A stretch of 21,218 nt of DNA from Cyanophora paradoxa (GCA_004431415.1 QPMI01000391.1:1-21218); one strand, 5' to 3'; numbered from the stretch's first letter, positions 1 through 9,602 are shown. Numbers and translations are program-made. Notes: generated by a model from the sequence alone, not told the origin.

Positions 1-2555
1 GCAGCCGCTCCCGCGGCCACCGTGCCGCCGCCGAGGAGGAGGAGGAGGAGGAGGGGCGGCACCGGCACCGGCGCCACCGGCACCGGCACGCCGGGGGGGC
101 GAGTCCGGCGGGGAGGGGCGCGAGGGAGGAGGCGAGGGGCGGCACTCGCGGGCTCCCCGGGGCGGCGAGGGCGGGGAGCGGGAGGGGCGCGGCGCGGACC
201 GCCCCGAGCTCGCGAGGGCGGCGCGACGGCACAGCGAGAGCCGCCGCAGCGAGCCCGAGGGGGCCGGGCGGCGCGAGGCGGCCCGCCCGCGCCGCCGAGA
301 CTCCCGGGAGCGGGGCGAGCCGCGGGCCGGCCCGTCGCGCCCCGAAAGCCGCTCGCAGATGAGCGAGGGCCGCCGCAGCCGCCGGAGCGAGGCCAGCTCG
401 CACGCCGCGGCGGGCCGGGCGAGGCGGGAGGCCGGCAGCCCGGCGCGGAGCGGCGGAGCGGGCGGCGGGGCAGCGCGGCGCCCTCGGAGGGGGCCGCCTC
501 GGAGGCGGGCCGGGAGCTGAGGCGCCGACGCGGGAGCGACGCGAGCGTGGCGAGCCGGCGCAGCGCCCTCAGCCGGCACAGCACGACCAGCAGGCGCAGC
601 GGCGCGAGCAGGCGGAGCGGCGCGAGCAGGCGCAGCGGGCGCGAGCGAGAGGACAATTCCGAGCGCTCCGCCGCCCGGCACTCCTCGCGGCGGCCCTCGG
701 AGCAGCAGGCGGCCGGCACCGGCGACGCAAGGGATGCGGCGGCGGCGGCGGCGGCTGCGGCGCGGCGGCTGGAGGCGCGGCTGGCGGCGGCGCGGGCGCG
801 GGCGGAGGCGGAGGTGGAGGCGGAGCTCGCTGCCATCCGCTCCCGCAGCCGCCCCTCGAGCCGCCGCAGCGCCCAGGCCGACGAGGAGGAGGCGGAGGCG
901 GGGCGCGGCGCGGCGCGGCGGAGGCCGGGGGGGCGGGCCGAGGCGTACGAGGTCCGGCAGGAGGAGACCGTGGAGGAGGAGGAGGAGGAGGAGGAGCGGC
1001 CGCGGCGGCGGGTGCAGCGGCGCGGGCGCTCGCCCACGAAGCGCCGCGTCACCGGCGCCGCCGCCCCGCCGGCCGAGGCGGAGGGGGAGGCGGAGGGGCC
1101 GGCCCGCTGCGGCTGCGCGGCGGCGCCTGGCCGGACTCGTCGGAGGGGAGCGAGGGCTCGCCGGCCCCGCAGGCCCCGAGGGGCGGCGGGGGCGGAGGCG
1201 GCCCGCTTCTCGCCGGCGCCCCGCGCCGCAGCCTCCTCCCCCGAGAAGCACTCCCCGCGCCCCGAGGGTTCCCCTCCCCCTCCCCGGGCCCCGCCCCCTC
1301 CCACAAGCCCTCGCTGCCGGCTCTCCCGCGCCCGGCCCGCCCGAGCGCGGGCCCCGCGCCACCTCGGCCCCGCCGGGCCTCGCCACCGCCGCCCGGCTGG
1401 CCCTGGCGCCGGCCGCGGGGCACCGCCGGCGGCGGGGCGGGGCTCGCGCCGGGCGGCGCCGAAGGGCGGGGCGAGCCGCCGGGGCGGGGGTACAGCCCGG
1501 CGGCGTTCCGGGCGGCGCGGGCGACGGCGGCGCGGGACGAGGCGGCCGCCAAGTCCGCCAAGCTCGACGCGTGCGTGCCCCCGTCCCTCCCCAGCCCTCC
1601 TGGCCCCGCGCCCACCGGCGGCGCAGGCGGCGGCTGGCGCGGCTGCCGGAGTACCTGGGCGCGGCGTACGGGCGGGGCCGGGGGCGGGGACGGGCTCGCC
1701 GGGCCCCTCAGCCTCTCCGCCGTGGACGCCGTCCTCGCCGGCCCCCGCGCCGCCCCCGCCGCCGCCTCCCTGCCCTCCTCCTCCGCCTCGCCCCCGCCCC
1801 GGGGCGCCTCCCCCGGCCCCCCCGAGAGCGAGCGCTCCCCCGGGACGGCCAGCGCCAGCGGGGCGGAGGAGTCCCCGGGGTACGAGAGCGGGGAGGACCC
1901 CCCGCTGTGGCCCCGTCGCCCCTCCCACATCCCCCCCTACCTCGGCCCCGCCATCGGGGCCGCGCCCCGGGGCCGGAGCCCGATGCGGGGCCCGAGCCCC
2001 TTACGACGCTCCCCGCGGCGGGCGGGGGCGGCGGGGGCGGCGCTGGAGGCACACTTCCGCGAGGGGCACGGGCCGGGCTGCGCCGGGGACCTGGAGACCC
2101 TTAGCGGCATGTGCTGCGACTGCGGGGCCGGCCGCCTCGGCCGCTGGGCCCCCGTGCGCGCCCTCCTGCGCGCCCTCGTCGGCCGCTTCCCCTCCCACAG
2201 CACCTTCAACCAGTTCTTCCCCCGCCGCCTCCACCGCGCCTACCACGCCGGTGCCCCGCCCCACCCCCTCGACCCGCACCCCCCGGGCGCTGACGCGCGG
2301 CAGCGGGGTATGCGGCGGCGGGGGAGGCGCTGGCGCTGTTCGCGGACGTGCTGACGGGCCCGCCCCTCTTCCCCGCGGGGCCCCTCTACGGCGCCGACCC
2401 CGAGCCGCCCTCCGCCCCGCCCACCCCGGCCCCCGCCGCCCCGGCCCCGGCCCGCCCACGCCGGGCGGGCCCGGGGCCGGGGGGGAGGAGCGCCCTGTGC
2501 GGCAGGCCCTCGCGGCGCGCTTCGACGCCCCGCGGACGGCTTCACCGAGATCTGA
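1..2555 (+). CDS. Spliced gene, Arg/Ser/Glu-rich protein of unknown function (5' partial)
   Basis: I do not recognise this protein. From about 200 to 450 frame 2 gives a charged Ser/Arg/Glu-rich sequence (for example RRDSRERGEPRAGPSRPESR). From about 480 to 1050 frame 1 continues in the same style, with RRSGAS repeats, a poly-Ala run, a Glu-rich run and a basic stretch (RSPTKRRV). No intron is evident at the frame change near 450, so a one-base indel is likely. Frame 3 then carries the reading to 1570. Introns I can place: 1571-1626 (GTGCGT...GCGCAG), 1672-1711 (GC...AG), 2251-2303 (GTGCCC...GGCAG) and about 2391-2505 (GC...AG). The joined C-terminal part is more ordered: LARLPEYLGAAYG, then a Cys cluster (GMCCDCGAG, near 2110), a helical Leu/Arg/Phe-rich segment and ALALFADVL. 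The stop is TGA at 2553-2555. The reading frame is open to the left edge, so the start lies outside. The N-terminal half is probably intrinsically disordered. Exon structure before 1560 is unresolved. Confidence 0.6.
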
Positions 2556-3319
2556 TCCGAGCCGCCCGCCGCCCCCGCTCCCCTCCCGCCCCCTCCTCCT
2601 GCCAGCGCCTCTCCGAAGACTGCTGAACATTTCTTGCCAACGCGTCTCTGACGCAGCTGCCCCTAGGCCCGCTCGCCCTCCCTTGCAGTTGCTCCTGTTG
2701 CCCCTTCGCTCTTTGCAATTGCCCAAAATCCGTTCCCGCCAGTGCCCGCATCCAGTGCAGAATCTGCAAAATTCAATGAGTGAAAGGGACTCACTGGAAT
2801 TTTTTTTGCGCTCCTCGGGGGGGGCACAGGATGCAACGCGCGCTGCATGCCATGATGCTTTCATGTCATGATGTCCAAATTTCAACTTGGCAAGTTTCGC
2901 AATGATATCGATTGTTCGCGGTTTCGAGTTTAATGCTTTCAAGTTTAGATTGCCGAGTTTCGAGTTTCCGAAGTTCGCAGCCTAGCAGTTCAGTTTCAGT
3001 TTGCGAATGATAGTTCACTGAGTCACGGTGTCAAGTTTCAGTTTCAATGCTTTATAGATCTCGGGCACTTTGGCACCTTGGCACCGGGACACCGGGACAC
3101 TGTACATGTGGCAGATGAACTCTAAATGCCGCAGTGATGCACTGCAGCATGCATACTATGATATCCCATGATGATCCGTTTCTGGAGAATGCCACTCCGA
3201 GGCTCTAGATCTGTACATGTCATGATTAGCGACCCCTTCGAAGTTTTCTGGATCCTGAACAGATCTGTGACGTGATGTCTGGAATTCGAATCGTCTCAAA
3301 ATTAATGCGATTTAAAAAC
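2556..3319. other. AT-richer convergent intergenic spacer
   Basis: This lies between the 3' ends of the first gene (plus) and the VPS9 gene (minus). GC content drops sharply against both neighbours. From about 2880 to 3060 there are many imperfect copies of short words such as gagtttc, aagtttc and cagtttc. At about 3066-3107 the words ggcacc and ggacac recur in tandem. I see no coding potential. It probably holds the two 3' untranslated regions. Confidence 0.6.
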
Positions 3320-6193
3320 CTATTCAAAACTCGCGGCAGGGGGCGGCGTGGGGGGACGGGGCGCGGAAGGCGGGTCTGGAGGTCGACCGGCGGGGCGGAG
3401 GGCGGGGTGCGGGGCGGCGGGGGCGCGCTCGACAAAGAGGAGGGCGGCCTGCGGGCCCCGCGTCAGCTCGCGAGGGGGCGGGCGCTCGCGATCGAGGAGG
3501 GCGGGGCGCGCCTCGAGGGTGGCGGCGTAGTAGCCGGCCTCGGAGAGGCGCTCGGCCTCGGAGGCGAAGGCGGTGAGGAGGGCGAGGGCGGCGTGCGGCT
3601 CGGCCAGCGCGCTGTGCAGCAGCGCGTACACGAAGAGCGGCAGGAAGGCGTCGGCGGGGAGCCACGCGGGGGCCCCCGCGGGGCCCTCGGCGCCGGCGGC
3701 GCGGCGGAGGGCGCGGGCGGCGGCCTCGAGGCGGGCGGCGGCGTCGCGGGGGCGAAGCAGAGGGCGAGGCCCTCGAGGGCGCGGGAGGCCTCGCGCAGGG
3801 CCGCCCCGCAGGGCGCCGGCCCCGCCCCGCCTCCAGCCCCAGCTCCGCCAGGCTCCAGCGCCGCAGCGCCCTTCGCCTCTCCCGGTACCTGCCTCGCACG
3901 CTCGAGACGAGGAGGGGGGAAGAGGCGGCAGGGGGTACCGGCGTCGGCGTCGGGGCGGCGGGTGGCCTCGCGGAGGGGACGGAGGAGGGCCCCGAAGAGG
4001 AGGCGCCCCGCCAGCGGCCCCAGCAGCGCCCCCGCCTCCGCCTCCGCCCCCCGCCCCCTCCTCCGCCCCGCCAGCGCCCGCGCCTCCCGCGCCGCCTCCG
4101 CCGCCAGCTCCTGCCGCGCGGCGGGGCGCGGTCGGCGGGAAGAGAGGTCGGGGCGGGCGAGGGGGCGGGGCCGGCGGACGTCGGCGATGCGGGCAGGTCG
4201 TCGAGGGCGCCTCGCCCCGCGCCAGCCGCTCCCGCGCCTCCGCCAGCGCCCGCCCTGCCCCGCTGAGCCTCCCGCGCCGGCCGCGGTGCTCGCGCGCACC
4301 CTGCGGCGTCCGCTCGTCCGCGTAGAGGCGGCGGAAGAGGCGCCCCGCGCGGTCCGCCCGCCGCGCCCCGCCCGGCCCCGCCGGCGGCCGACGGGGCGGA
4401 GGCGGCGGCGCGGGCCTCGGCGAGGAGCGCCCGCAGCGCCTCCGCGCGCTCGGCCGCCGACGGGGCCCCTCGAGCCCGAGCTCCAGCAGCGGCTCCGCCC
4501 TGCCCCGGCGCGCTCGCTCGCCCCGCGGGGCGGCGCCGGCGGGCGGGGGGCGCACGGGGGCTCGCGGGCGGGCGGGGGAGCGGAGGGCGCAGGCGGCGTC
4601 GAAGTCGGCGCCGTCGTCGTCGGAGGAGGAGGAGGAGGAGGGGGCGGGGAGGGCGCCCGCGGGCCGGCCACGAGCGGTACCCCGAGGCGGAGGAGGCGGA
4701 GGAGGGCGCGGGGTCCGCTGCGGGGCCCCGCGGAGGGGCGGCGACGCGCCCCGCCCCGCGAGGCGAGCGAAGAAGGAGGGCGCGGGCGCGGGTGCGGGGC
4801 CGGCGGGGCCGGCGGGGGCGCGGAGGGCTCGCGGGGGGCGGGGCGCGGGGGCCGGGGGCGGGCGGGCGAAGGAGGGCGGCGGCGGGCGGAGGTCGGCGAG
4901 GAGCGACTCGGCGTCGGCGAGCTCGGCGAGGAGCGTCAGCGACGCCCCGCCGCCTCCCGGCACGCCCCCGCCCGCCCCCGCCTCGAGGAAGCCCCGCCCG
5001 CGTACCACGCCGACGCCCCCGCCTCGCGCGGCAGCCCGGACCGCTCCAGGCCGACCTCCGCCGTGATCTGCGGGGGCGGGGTGAGGCGGGGGCCGGCTCG
5101 CCGGCGGCGGGCGGGGCGGGCCGGGGCGGACGGCCTCGTGGGCGAGGGCGAGGCGGCGGTCGACGCGGCGGGCCGCCTCGAGCAGCAGCGCCGTCGCCAG
5201 CTCGCAGCGCCGCAGCAGCAGCCCCGCGTACTCCCGCGCCAGCGGTAGGAGCGCGTCCTCGCAGGCGGCCCGGAGGCGGCGCACGGCGGCGGCGGCGGCG
5301 GCGCGGTGGGCGTCGTGGGCGTCGGCGGCGCGGTGGACGGCGGCCTGCAGGCGCGCCGCCGCCTTCAGCAGCCGCAGCTCGTGCTCCTCCAGCCGCCGCA
5401 CCGCCTCCCGTGCGGCGAGCCCCGCGCCAGCCCCCGCCCCGCCCCCGCCCCCGCCCCGCCGCCCAGCCACGCCCCTCCTCCTCGCCCGCCTCCCCGCCTG
5501 CGCGGCGGCCGCTGTCAGCCTCGGGCGTGGCGTGCGCGGGCGGGGAGCGGGGGGAGCGCGCCGGGGCGAGCGGGTGGGGCGCGTACGGGGCGGGGCGGCT
5601 CTCGAGCAGCTCCTCCAGGCTGCCGCCACGCCTCCCCGCGTCCAGGTCAAGCCGCCGCGGCGCGTAGCCCGGCCGCGGGCGCGCCCGCGACCGCCGGACG
5701 CGTGCGGCGCCTCGCGGCCGCGGGTCGCGGGCGCCGCCCGGGCACCCTCCTCGTCCTCCTCGTGCGCGTACCGCAGGGGCGACGTGGGGTCCAGCCCCCT
5801 GTCCGCCTCCCGCAGCGGCCCCTTGGGCGGCGACGTTCCGAACTCGTCGAAGCCGCTGAGCGGCTCTGGACCTTCCATGGCCAGAGGGTGGGACGGCGGC
5901 TCTGTCGTGCGCAGCTGGGCGTACGCGTGCGAGGGAGGCCCAAGCGCCTCGGAGAGGGACGCTCGGAACGCGCGCGCCGCCGATGGCGCCGGCGTCGGGT
6001 CATCGATTTCACCGCGAACTGCTGCGAGCAAGAGGGCGAGGCGCCTCTGCGCGCCGGTCGAGGCCGGCCCAGCGTGCTCGCACGCCTCCGCGAGCCCCAT
6101 GAAGAGCGCTTCGCAGGCGCGCGACAGGTCGAGCCGCCTCCGGCCGTGTGCGTGCCACGACGGCAGGCACATCGACGAGCTCGCCGCCATCAT
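3320..6193 (-). CDS. VPS9-domain protein, predicted Rab5-type GEF
   Basis: The minus-strand start is ATG at 6193 (MMAASSSMCLPSWHAHG) and the stop is TAG at 3320-3322. The N-terminal part is acidic/Pro-rich (about 6193-5700). A Leu/Ala-rich helical segment (EAVRRLEEHELRLLKAAARL) lies at about 5440-5150. A Ser/Asp cluster (SSSSSSDDDGADFD) is near 4630. The C-terminal VPS9 domain (about 3800-3430) reads LPADAFLPLFVYALLHSA, then GYYAATLEA and ALLFVE. It keeps the family's Asp after Ala (ADAFLP for ADELLP) and the Tyr pair in GYY. VPS9 domains load GTP on Rab5-class GTPases at early endosomes, so an endocytic-trafficking role is inferred from the family. A GC-AG intron at 3511-3449 splits the domain exactly at LE/AAL. 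Other introns are likely, e.g. before ITAEVGLER near 5065. The best coding frame also switches without clear introns near 5680, 4960, 4190 and 3760, which suggests one-base indels. The gene is convergent with the gene to its left. Confidence 0.75.
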   Translation of the reverse strand: MMAASSSMCLPSWHAHGRRRLDLSRACEALFMGLAEACEHAGPASTGAQRRLALLLAAVRGEIDDPTPAPSAARAFRASLSEALGPPSHAYAQLRTTEPPSHPLAMEGPEPLSGFDEFGTSPPKGPLREADRGLDPTSPLRYAHEEDEEGARAAPATRGREAPHASGGRGRARGRATRRGGLTWTRGGVAAAWRSCSRAAPPRTRPTRSPRRAPPAPRPRTPRPRLTAAAAQAGRRARRRGVAGRRGGGGGGAGAGAGLAAREAVRRLEEHELRLLKAAARLQAAVHRAADAHDAHRAAAAAAVRRLRAACEDALLPLAREYAGLLLRRCELATALLLEAARRVDRRLALAHEAVRPGPPRPPPASRPPPHPAPADHGGGRPGAVRAAARGGGVGVVRGRGFLEAGAGGGVPGGGGASLTLLAELADAESLLADLRPPPPSFARPPPAPAPRPPRALRAPAGPAGPAPAPAPSFFARLAGRGASPPLRGAPQRTPRPPPPPPPRGTARGRPAGALPAPSSSSSSDDDGADFDAACALRSPARPRAPVRPPPAGAAPRGERARRGRAEPLLELGLEGPRRRPSARRRCGRSSPRPAPPPPPRRPPAGPGGARRADRAGRLFRRLYADERTPQGAREHRGRRGRLSGAGRALAEARERLARGEAPSTTCPHRRRPPAPPPRPPRPLFPPTAPRRAAGAGGGGGAGGAGAGGAEEGAGGGGGGGGAAGAAGGAPPLRGPPPSPPRGHPPPRRRRRYPLPPLPPSSSRACEAGTGRGEGRCGAGAWRSWGWRRGGAGALRGGPARGLPRPRGPRPLLRPRDAAARLEAAARALRRAAGAEGPAGAPAWLPADAFLPLFVYALLHSALAEPHAALALLTAFASEAERLSEAGYYAATLEARPALLDRERPPPRELTRGPQAALLFVERAPAAPHPALRPAGRPPDPPSAPRPPTPPPAASFE
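3449..3511 (-). other. GC-AG intron inside the VPS9 domain
   Basis: On the minus strand the sequence runs ctcgag, then GCGCGCC ... CCCGCAG, then gccgccctc. Removing these 63 bases joins TLE to AALLFVE, matching the VPS9 family pattern LEAALxFI. Reading through instead breaks the domain. The donor is GC, not GT. Confidence 0.75.
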
Positions 6194-6764
6194 CTCATCC
6201 AGGAATCGACGAAGCTAAGTCATCCGAGCGAAGCAATACCTGCGAGCGAAGCAGGCGACTCCAGCGGATCAAGACACGCGTACCCCCGCGGCCGATCAAT
6301 TTCAGATCAAATTGCGCACGACGTCGACGCGTACAATTGCGCGTACACTGGCTTCAACTTTGTGCGGTCGACATTGCGACCGCACCGTGCCACCGGCGCG
6401 CGTGCGAAACTATAGCTATAGCTAGTCTCGAGCTCGCCGAGTCGTACGCGTACGCGTGTTGTGCATGCGCGCTGCGGCAGTCGCGTGTGCATGCTTGTAT
6501 ACGTATATATATATACGTACGCGTACGAGCGTCAAGAAAGCGAGCGTCAATTGCAAGAATTCGAAGCGCGTGCCTCTCCGGATCCGGCGCGTGCCCCTCT
6601 TGCCGCCGCCCAATTGCCTATGCTATGATAGGCCTCGAGCTCCGGACCGGATCCCGGAGTCCGGTCCGTGTCCACGGCGCGCGCCCGGCCCCGCGCACGC
6701 GTATATACGGGGCGTTCGCAATGATATCGATTCTGGAGCGCGATTAATTTATATCACTTCGAAT
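6194..6764. promoter_or_regulatory. Upstream region of the VPS9 gene
   Basis: No convincing gene. This region should contain the VPS9 gene's promoter and 5' leader, read leftward. It is rich in short self-complementary words (acgcgt, gtacgcgtac, tatagcta, ctcgag). A perfect 20-bp palindrome of TACGTA arms around an alternating TA core lies at 6500-6519. Which of these matters is unknown. Confidence 0.35.
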
Positions 6765-7119
6765 TTAGGCGCTTTCCTGGCCAAGGGACTGGTTCGTCGC
6801 GTCTCCGCGGGCTGTCTCCGCTTCAGCGACGGCCCGCGCGCCCTCCTCGCCCTTCGTGCCTGACGCGGCCTCGCCGCCGCCCTCGGAAATTCCCATCGTC
6901 TCCAGGCTGTCCGGGGCGCGCTGCGCGTGCGTCGGAAGAAATTCAGCAACTGGCAAGGCGAGCGCGTGCGCGCGCGAGAGAGAGATCTAGAGAGACATCT
7001 ACAGATTTCGCGCGGGGTCGCGCCTGTTCGTCGCTGAGGACTTCGTAGAGCGAGCCGCGAGGGGTCCCCTCCTTCACATCCTCCGCCCGCGTGCTCTTCT
7101 GCTGCCGCCGCGCGTCCAT
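6765..7119 (-). CDS. Possible small two-exon gene, unknown product
   Basis: On the minus strand an ATG at 7119 opens MDARRQQKSTRAEDVKEG and continues to SDEQ, ending at about 7024. A possible GC-AG intron (about 7023-6950, GCGCGA...TTGCCAG) follows. Downstream, the frame that looks most like protein reads VAEFLPTHAQRAPDSLETMG and runs to a TAA at 6765-6767, rich in Glu, Ala and Gly. The exact GC-AG junction would put the second exon in a different, less protein-like frame (ending near 6749). This model therefore needs a one-base shift or a different donor. About 95 residues, no family recognised. The reading frame is open upstream of the ATG, so further 5' exons are possible. Low confidence. 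Confidence 0.3.
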
Positions 7120-7519
7120 CTTCTGCGCGCGAGGTCGATTAACGCGGAGTTTCCTTACGAGAGGGAGTAGCCGAGCGCCGGCAGCGGAGCAGGAGCACCG
7201 CCCAGAATTCGTCCCAGCTGCTCGCCGCGGCCGCCGTTGTTGTCCTCGCGCCGCTGTTCACGGTTCTGCTGTTTTGATGAGACAGAGAATTCGGAATAGA
7301 GAAGAATCGCCGCGAGAACGTCGATCGGAATATTAATTCGAAGGAAGTAACATCTACGTATAGAGAGCCGGCCCCGCGTGCATCGCCACTGCATGACAGA
7401 TCTAGATCCCCTCTAGATCTACTAGCTATATAGGCTAGAGGAGGGCAGCGAGTCGGGGGCTCGATCCGGGACTCCGGGGGAGCGGACCGGATCGAGGCCC
7501 CATGGCAGGCCCGCATGCA
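7120..7519. other. Left flank of the retrotransposon, no clear gene
   Basis: No supported gene. A minus-strand stretch near 7290-7200 (SSKQQNREQRRED) could be an upstream exon of the small gene at 7119, but there is no reliable start or splice model. Palindromic tagatct/ctatatag words are dense near 7400-7440. This is the DNA immediately left of the 65-bp repeat that brackets the element. Confidence 0.35.
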
Positions 7520-7584
7520 GCCCGAACTCGGAAGGCGATTAAATCGCCCTGAATTGAATACACGGAACAATCGCGCCTCGATAC
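7520..7584 (+). repeat. Left copy of 65-bp direct repeat (R) bracketing the element
   Basis: Identical over 65 bases to 13416-13480. Its last four bases (atac) are also the first four of repeat A, and its first two (gc) are the last two of repeat B in the right copy. It contains a near-perfect 15-bp palindrome, ggcgatt-a-aatcgcc (7534-7548). It may be a target-site duplication or part of the element's ends. Confidence 0.9.
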
Positions 7585-7745
7585 TCGAACCTATGTGAGC
7601 GTCAGCGTAGCATAGGGCAGTGTATGGCTGCCAAATAAAGGCAGCCTTGCTTACGCACATATGTACAAGGGGCGCACTTACAAGTTATAAGTGCGCCCCT
7701 GGGGTACAAGCCTCAGTCTTGCTTCGCAGCCAAGGCCTCTAAGCT
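7581..7745 (+). repeat. Split direct repeat A1 (left end of element)
   Basis: 165 bases identical to A2 at 9628-9792. It contains two strong hairpins. The first is ggctgcc/ggcagcc around a 7-base loop AAATAAA (7626-7646), which includes a polyadenylation-signal hexamer. The second has a perfect 13-bp stem at 7668-7680/7688-7700. It directly precedes the first possible Gag start codon and probably carries the element's promoter or leader. Confidence 0.95.
7668..7700 (+). other. 13-bp perfect stem-loop in repeat A1
   Basis: aggggcgcactta pairs with taagtgcgcccct across a 7-base loop (caagtta). An identical copy is in A2 at 9715-9747. Such a stable structure in a repeated leader could serve reverse-transcription priming, packaging or recombinase binding; none of these is shown. 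Confidence 0.85.
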
Positions 7746-7751
7746 GAGGTC

Positions 7752-8932
7752 ATGGCTCGCTCGCGGAGGAGCCCATCGTGGGCCCCTCTGTTCGTAGTCG
7801 TCTTGACCATCATTCTGCTCGTCGCCTGTGCCGAGGCGGCGCAGAAACGCAAGTCAACGGCCACTGGTGCGCGCAAGTCGGCCAAACCCAAGACGGCGAC
7901 GACCCCGCGCCCCAGGCCCGGAGGTCGTCATCTCGTCTTCAAGCTCCGGCCAACGACAGTGCGGAGGAGGAGCAGCCTGCACCTCCGCCGACGCGATCTC
8001 GCAAAGGCAAGGAGAAAGCCGTGTCGCCGGATCCGGACCAGCAGCAGTCCGACCCAGAAGATGAACCTGAGGACGACGTTGCCGTTAGACTGGCACAGCG
8101 TGAGCAGTTCGGTGGCGCCTACGACGAGGAAGAGCAAGTGGCTGCGCGCAACTTTCCGAACTTGGCGCAAGTGGATCCGGGCGCGGCTGGCCCGTCAACC
8201 GGCTTCACCCGTCACCTTCAAGGCCCTTATGCTGTACCCGCTGGCAACTCGACTGCCCCAACGTCGACCAAACCGGCAGCGGGTGCGCTTCCGCCAGCGT
8301 GGGCTGAGCTACTTCAGCGTGGGATAGATAGCGCGGTCATCAAGCTTCAAGAGCAGCAGCAGCAGCAGCTCGGCGAGCAGCAGAAAGACAACCATGAGGC
8401 TATGCAGCTCAAAAACCCGTGGCTTCGTGAGCTTGCCCTGCAGCTATCGCAGCTTAAGTTTCAGCTCAAGAGATGCTCTTCGTGCACTGCGTGCTACGAT
8501 CACGTAAAGCAGAGCCTCAAAATCCTCGACGAGCTCCGGAAGCGGATCGACATTCGCGACAAGGGCGGCGACAAGCTTGCCGAGCGGCTGGCAGGTGTGC
8601 CAGAGGAGTATCGGGGCACGGCTGCGGCGCTGGCGCACGCGCTCAACATTGCTGGCCCGGAGGCCGCCGGCGGGCGCCCGTATGTGCAGCACGCCAACCC
8701 GCGGCCCCAGCACCAGGGCCGCGATCGCCCGCCGTCGCAGCGCAACAGCGGGATGTGTTTCCGCTGCAACAAGCCCGGGCATGTCGTGAAGGATTGCCCG
8801 AACGAGCCGCGCCCCGGCTGGCGCGACCCCCCAAGTAGACGTGCGCGCCCTTGTGTGGACGCGCAGTTTTCGTTTCGCATTTCGCTAGATACTAGTGTTT
8901 CGGTGTGTTCTTGCAAGCATAAGTATTGCTAG
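7752..8932 (+). CDS. gag: Gag-like protein with CCHC zinc knuckle (frame broken)
   Basis: The only good ATG is at 7752 (gtcATGG context), seven bases after A1. It opens MARSRRSPSWAPLFVVVLTI and continues into LLVACAEAAQ, resembling a signal peptide or membrane anchor. The main gag frame (stop at 8932) has no ATG near its start: its first in-track start at 7778 is GTG. One frame change at about 7905-7925 joins the two plausibly. The main frame is charged and Pro/Ser-rich, has a short poly-Gln run (8351-8375), a helical region (about 8400-8640) and a single zinc knuckle CFRCNKPGHVVKDC at 8756-8797. Gag binds and packages the element's RNA. The end is uncertain because the last 30 residues after PPSR look unconstrained. 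Confidence 0.75.
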
Positions 8933-9570
8933 CATATGCAAGTGCAGTCTTCAGAAGATCTAGAGTGTGCGTGTATGCTTCCCTAAACATGCAATACATG
9001 TATTATGCTTCCATTTCATGTGATGGTGTACATGTGGCCGGGTGCGGCATTGTGGCCGGGTGCGGCATAGTCATTACCAGCCGTGGTGGCGCCGGCGTGC
9101 TGTGGCTTTATGCATTGGTCCTGTGTACATTTGCATGTGTTAACACTGTGAAGTGTGACTGTGATTGTAGTCTACTTTTCTTTTCAATGCTAGTGGCATA
9201 TATTGCCGTCTGGATGACTCCAACCTGGCAGAGCCCCAGCTGACTCCCGGCAACTGACCTGTTTCCAGCACAGGTCAGGAGTGCTGCTGGCTGTCGAGCT
9301 CCTGGCCCCCTCCGGCCTTCCCGTGTGTCGCTATCGCATACTGGGCGCTCTGAAATTAACCTAGTGCATTTTGCAGGTGAGGAGTACACAAGGGTACGAA
9401 GATTCCATGATGCCAACTGTTCCCGCTGATATCGCAGGTTGGCGCATTCATCCAGAAAGTCCATGCCTGTGCAAATGTGTTGTGGCACTGTGGGTGCATT
9501 GTGGCACTGTGTGTGCATGTGAGCTCAAGACTTGAACCAACAAGCACATTGACACGCTCACTCTTATATT
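8933..9570 (+). other. Untranslated segment between gag and the internal repeat block
   Basis: No supported gene. It contains two short tandem duplications: an 18-bp unit gtggccgggtgcggcatt (9034-9068, last base differing) and a 19-bp unit tgtggcactgtg(g/t)gtgcat (9481-9518). An open frame at 8926-9243 lacks an ATG start and looks random. This segment would be the 3' part of a gag-only transcript if the A2 polyadenylation signal is used. Confidence 0.5.
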
Positions 9571-9602
9571 CTTCATGACAAGACATGTTGTGCTTAGCTT
9601 GC
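9571..9602 (+). repeat. Split direct repeat B1 (internal)
   Basis: 32 bases identical to B2 at the right end (13386-13417), beginning cttcatgacaagacatg. It is followed by a 25-base spacer and then A2, so this B1-A2 block represents the joined ends expected in a circular intermediate. Confidence 0.92.

Noticed and set aside
22-2871. A single 949-residue plus-strand reading frame
   Set aside because: It starts with GTG and stays open because GC-rich DNA has few stops. Protein-like sequence moves among the three frames and is interrupted by recognisable introns, so it is not one exon.
3272-5248. A 658-residue plus-strand frame opposite the VPS9 gene
   Set aside because: Low-complexity Gly/Arg/Ala translation lying antisense to the VPS9 motif and its intron; a shadow.
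6500-6519. 20-bp TA-rich palindrome as an origin or regulatory operator
   Set aside because: Perfect but simple alternating TA in a region full of short palindromes. Nothing ties it to a function beyond a possible TATA-like promoter role.
6148-6747. A 199-residue plus-strand frame upstream of the VPS9 gene
   Set aside because: The composition follows palindromic acgcgt/gtacgc words (IYIYVRVRA). No domain, and it overlaps the VPS9 start.
8926-9243. A 105-residue open frame after gag
   Set aside because: No ATG start, no family signal, and it contains a simple tandem duplication.
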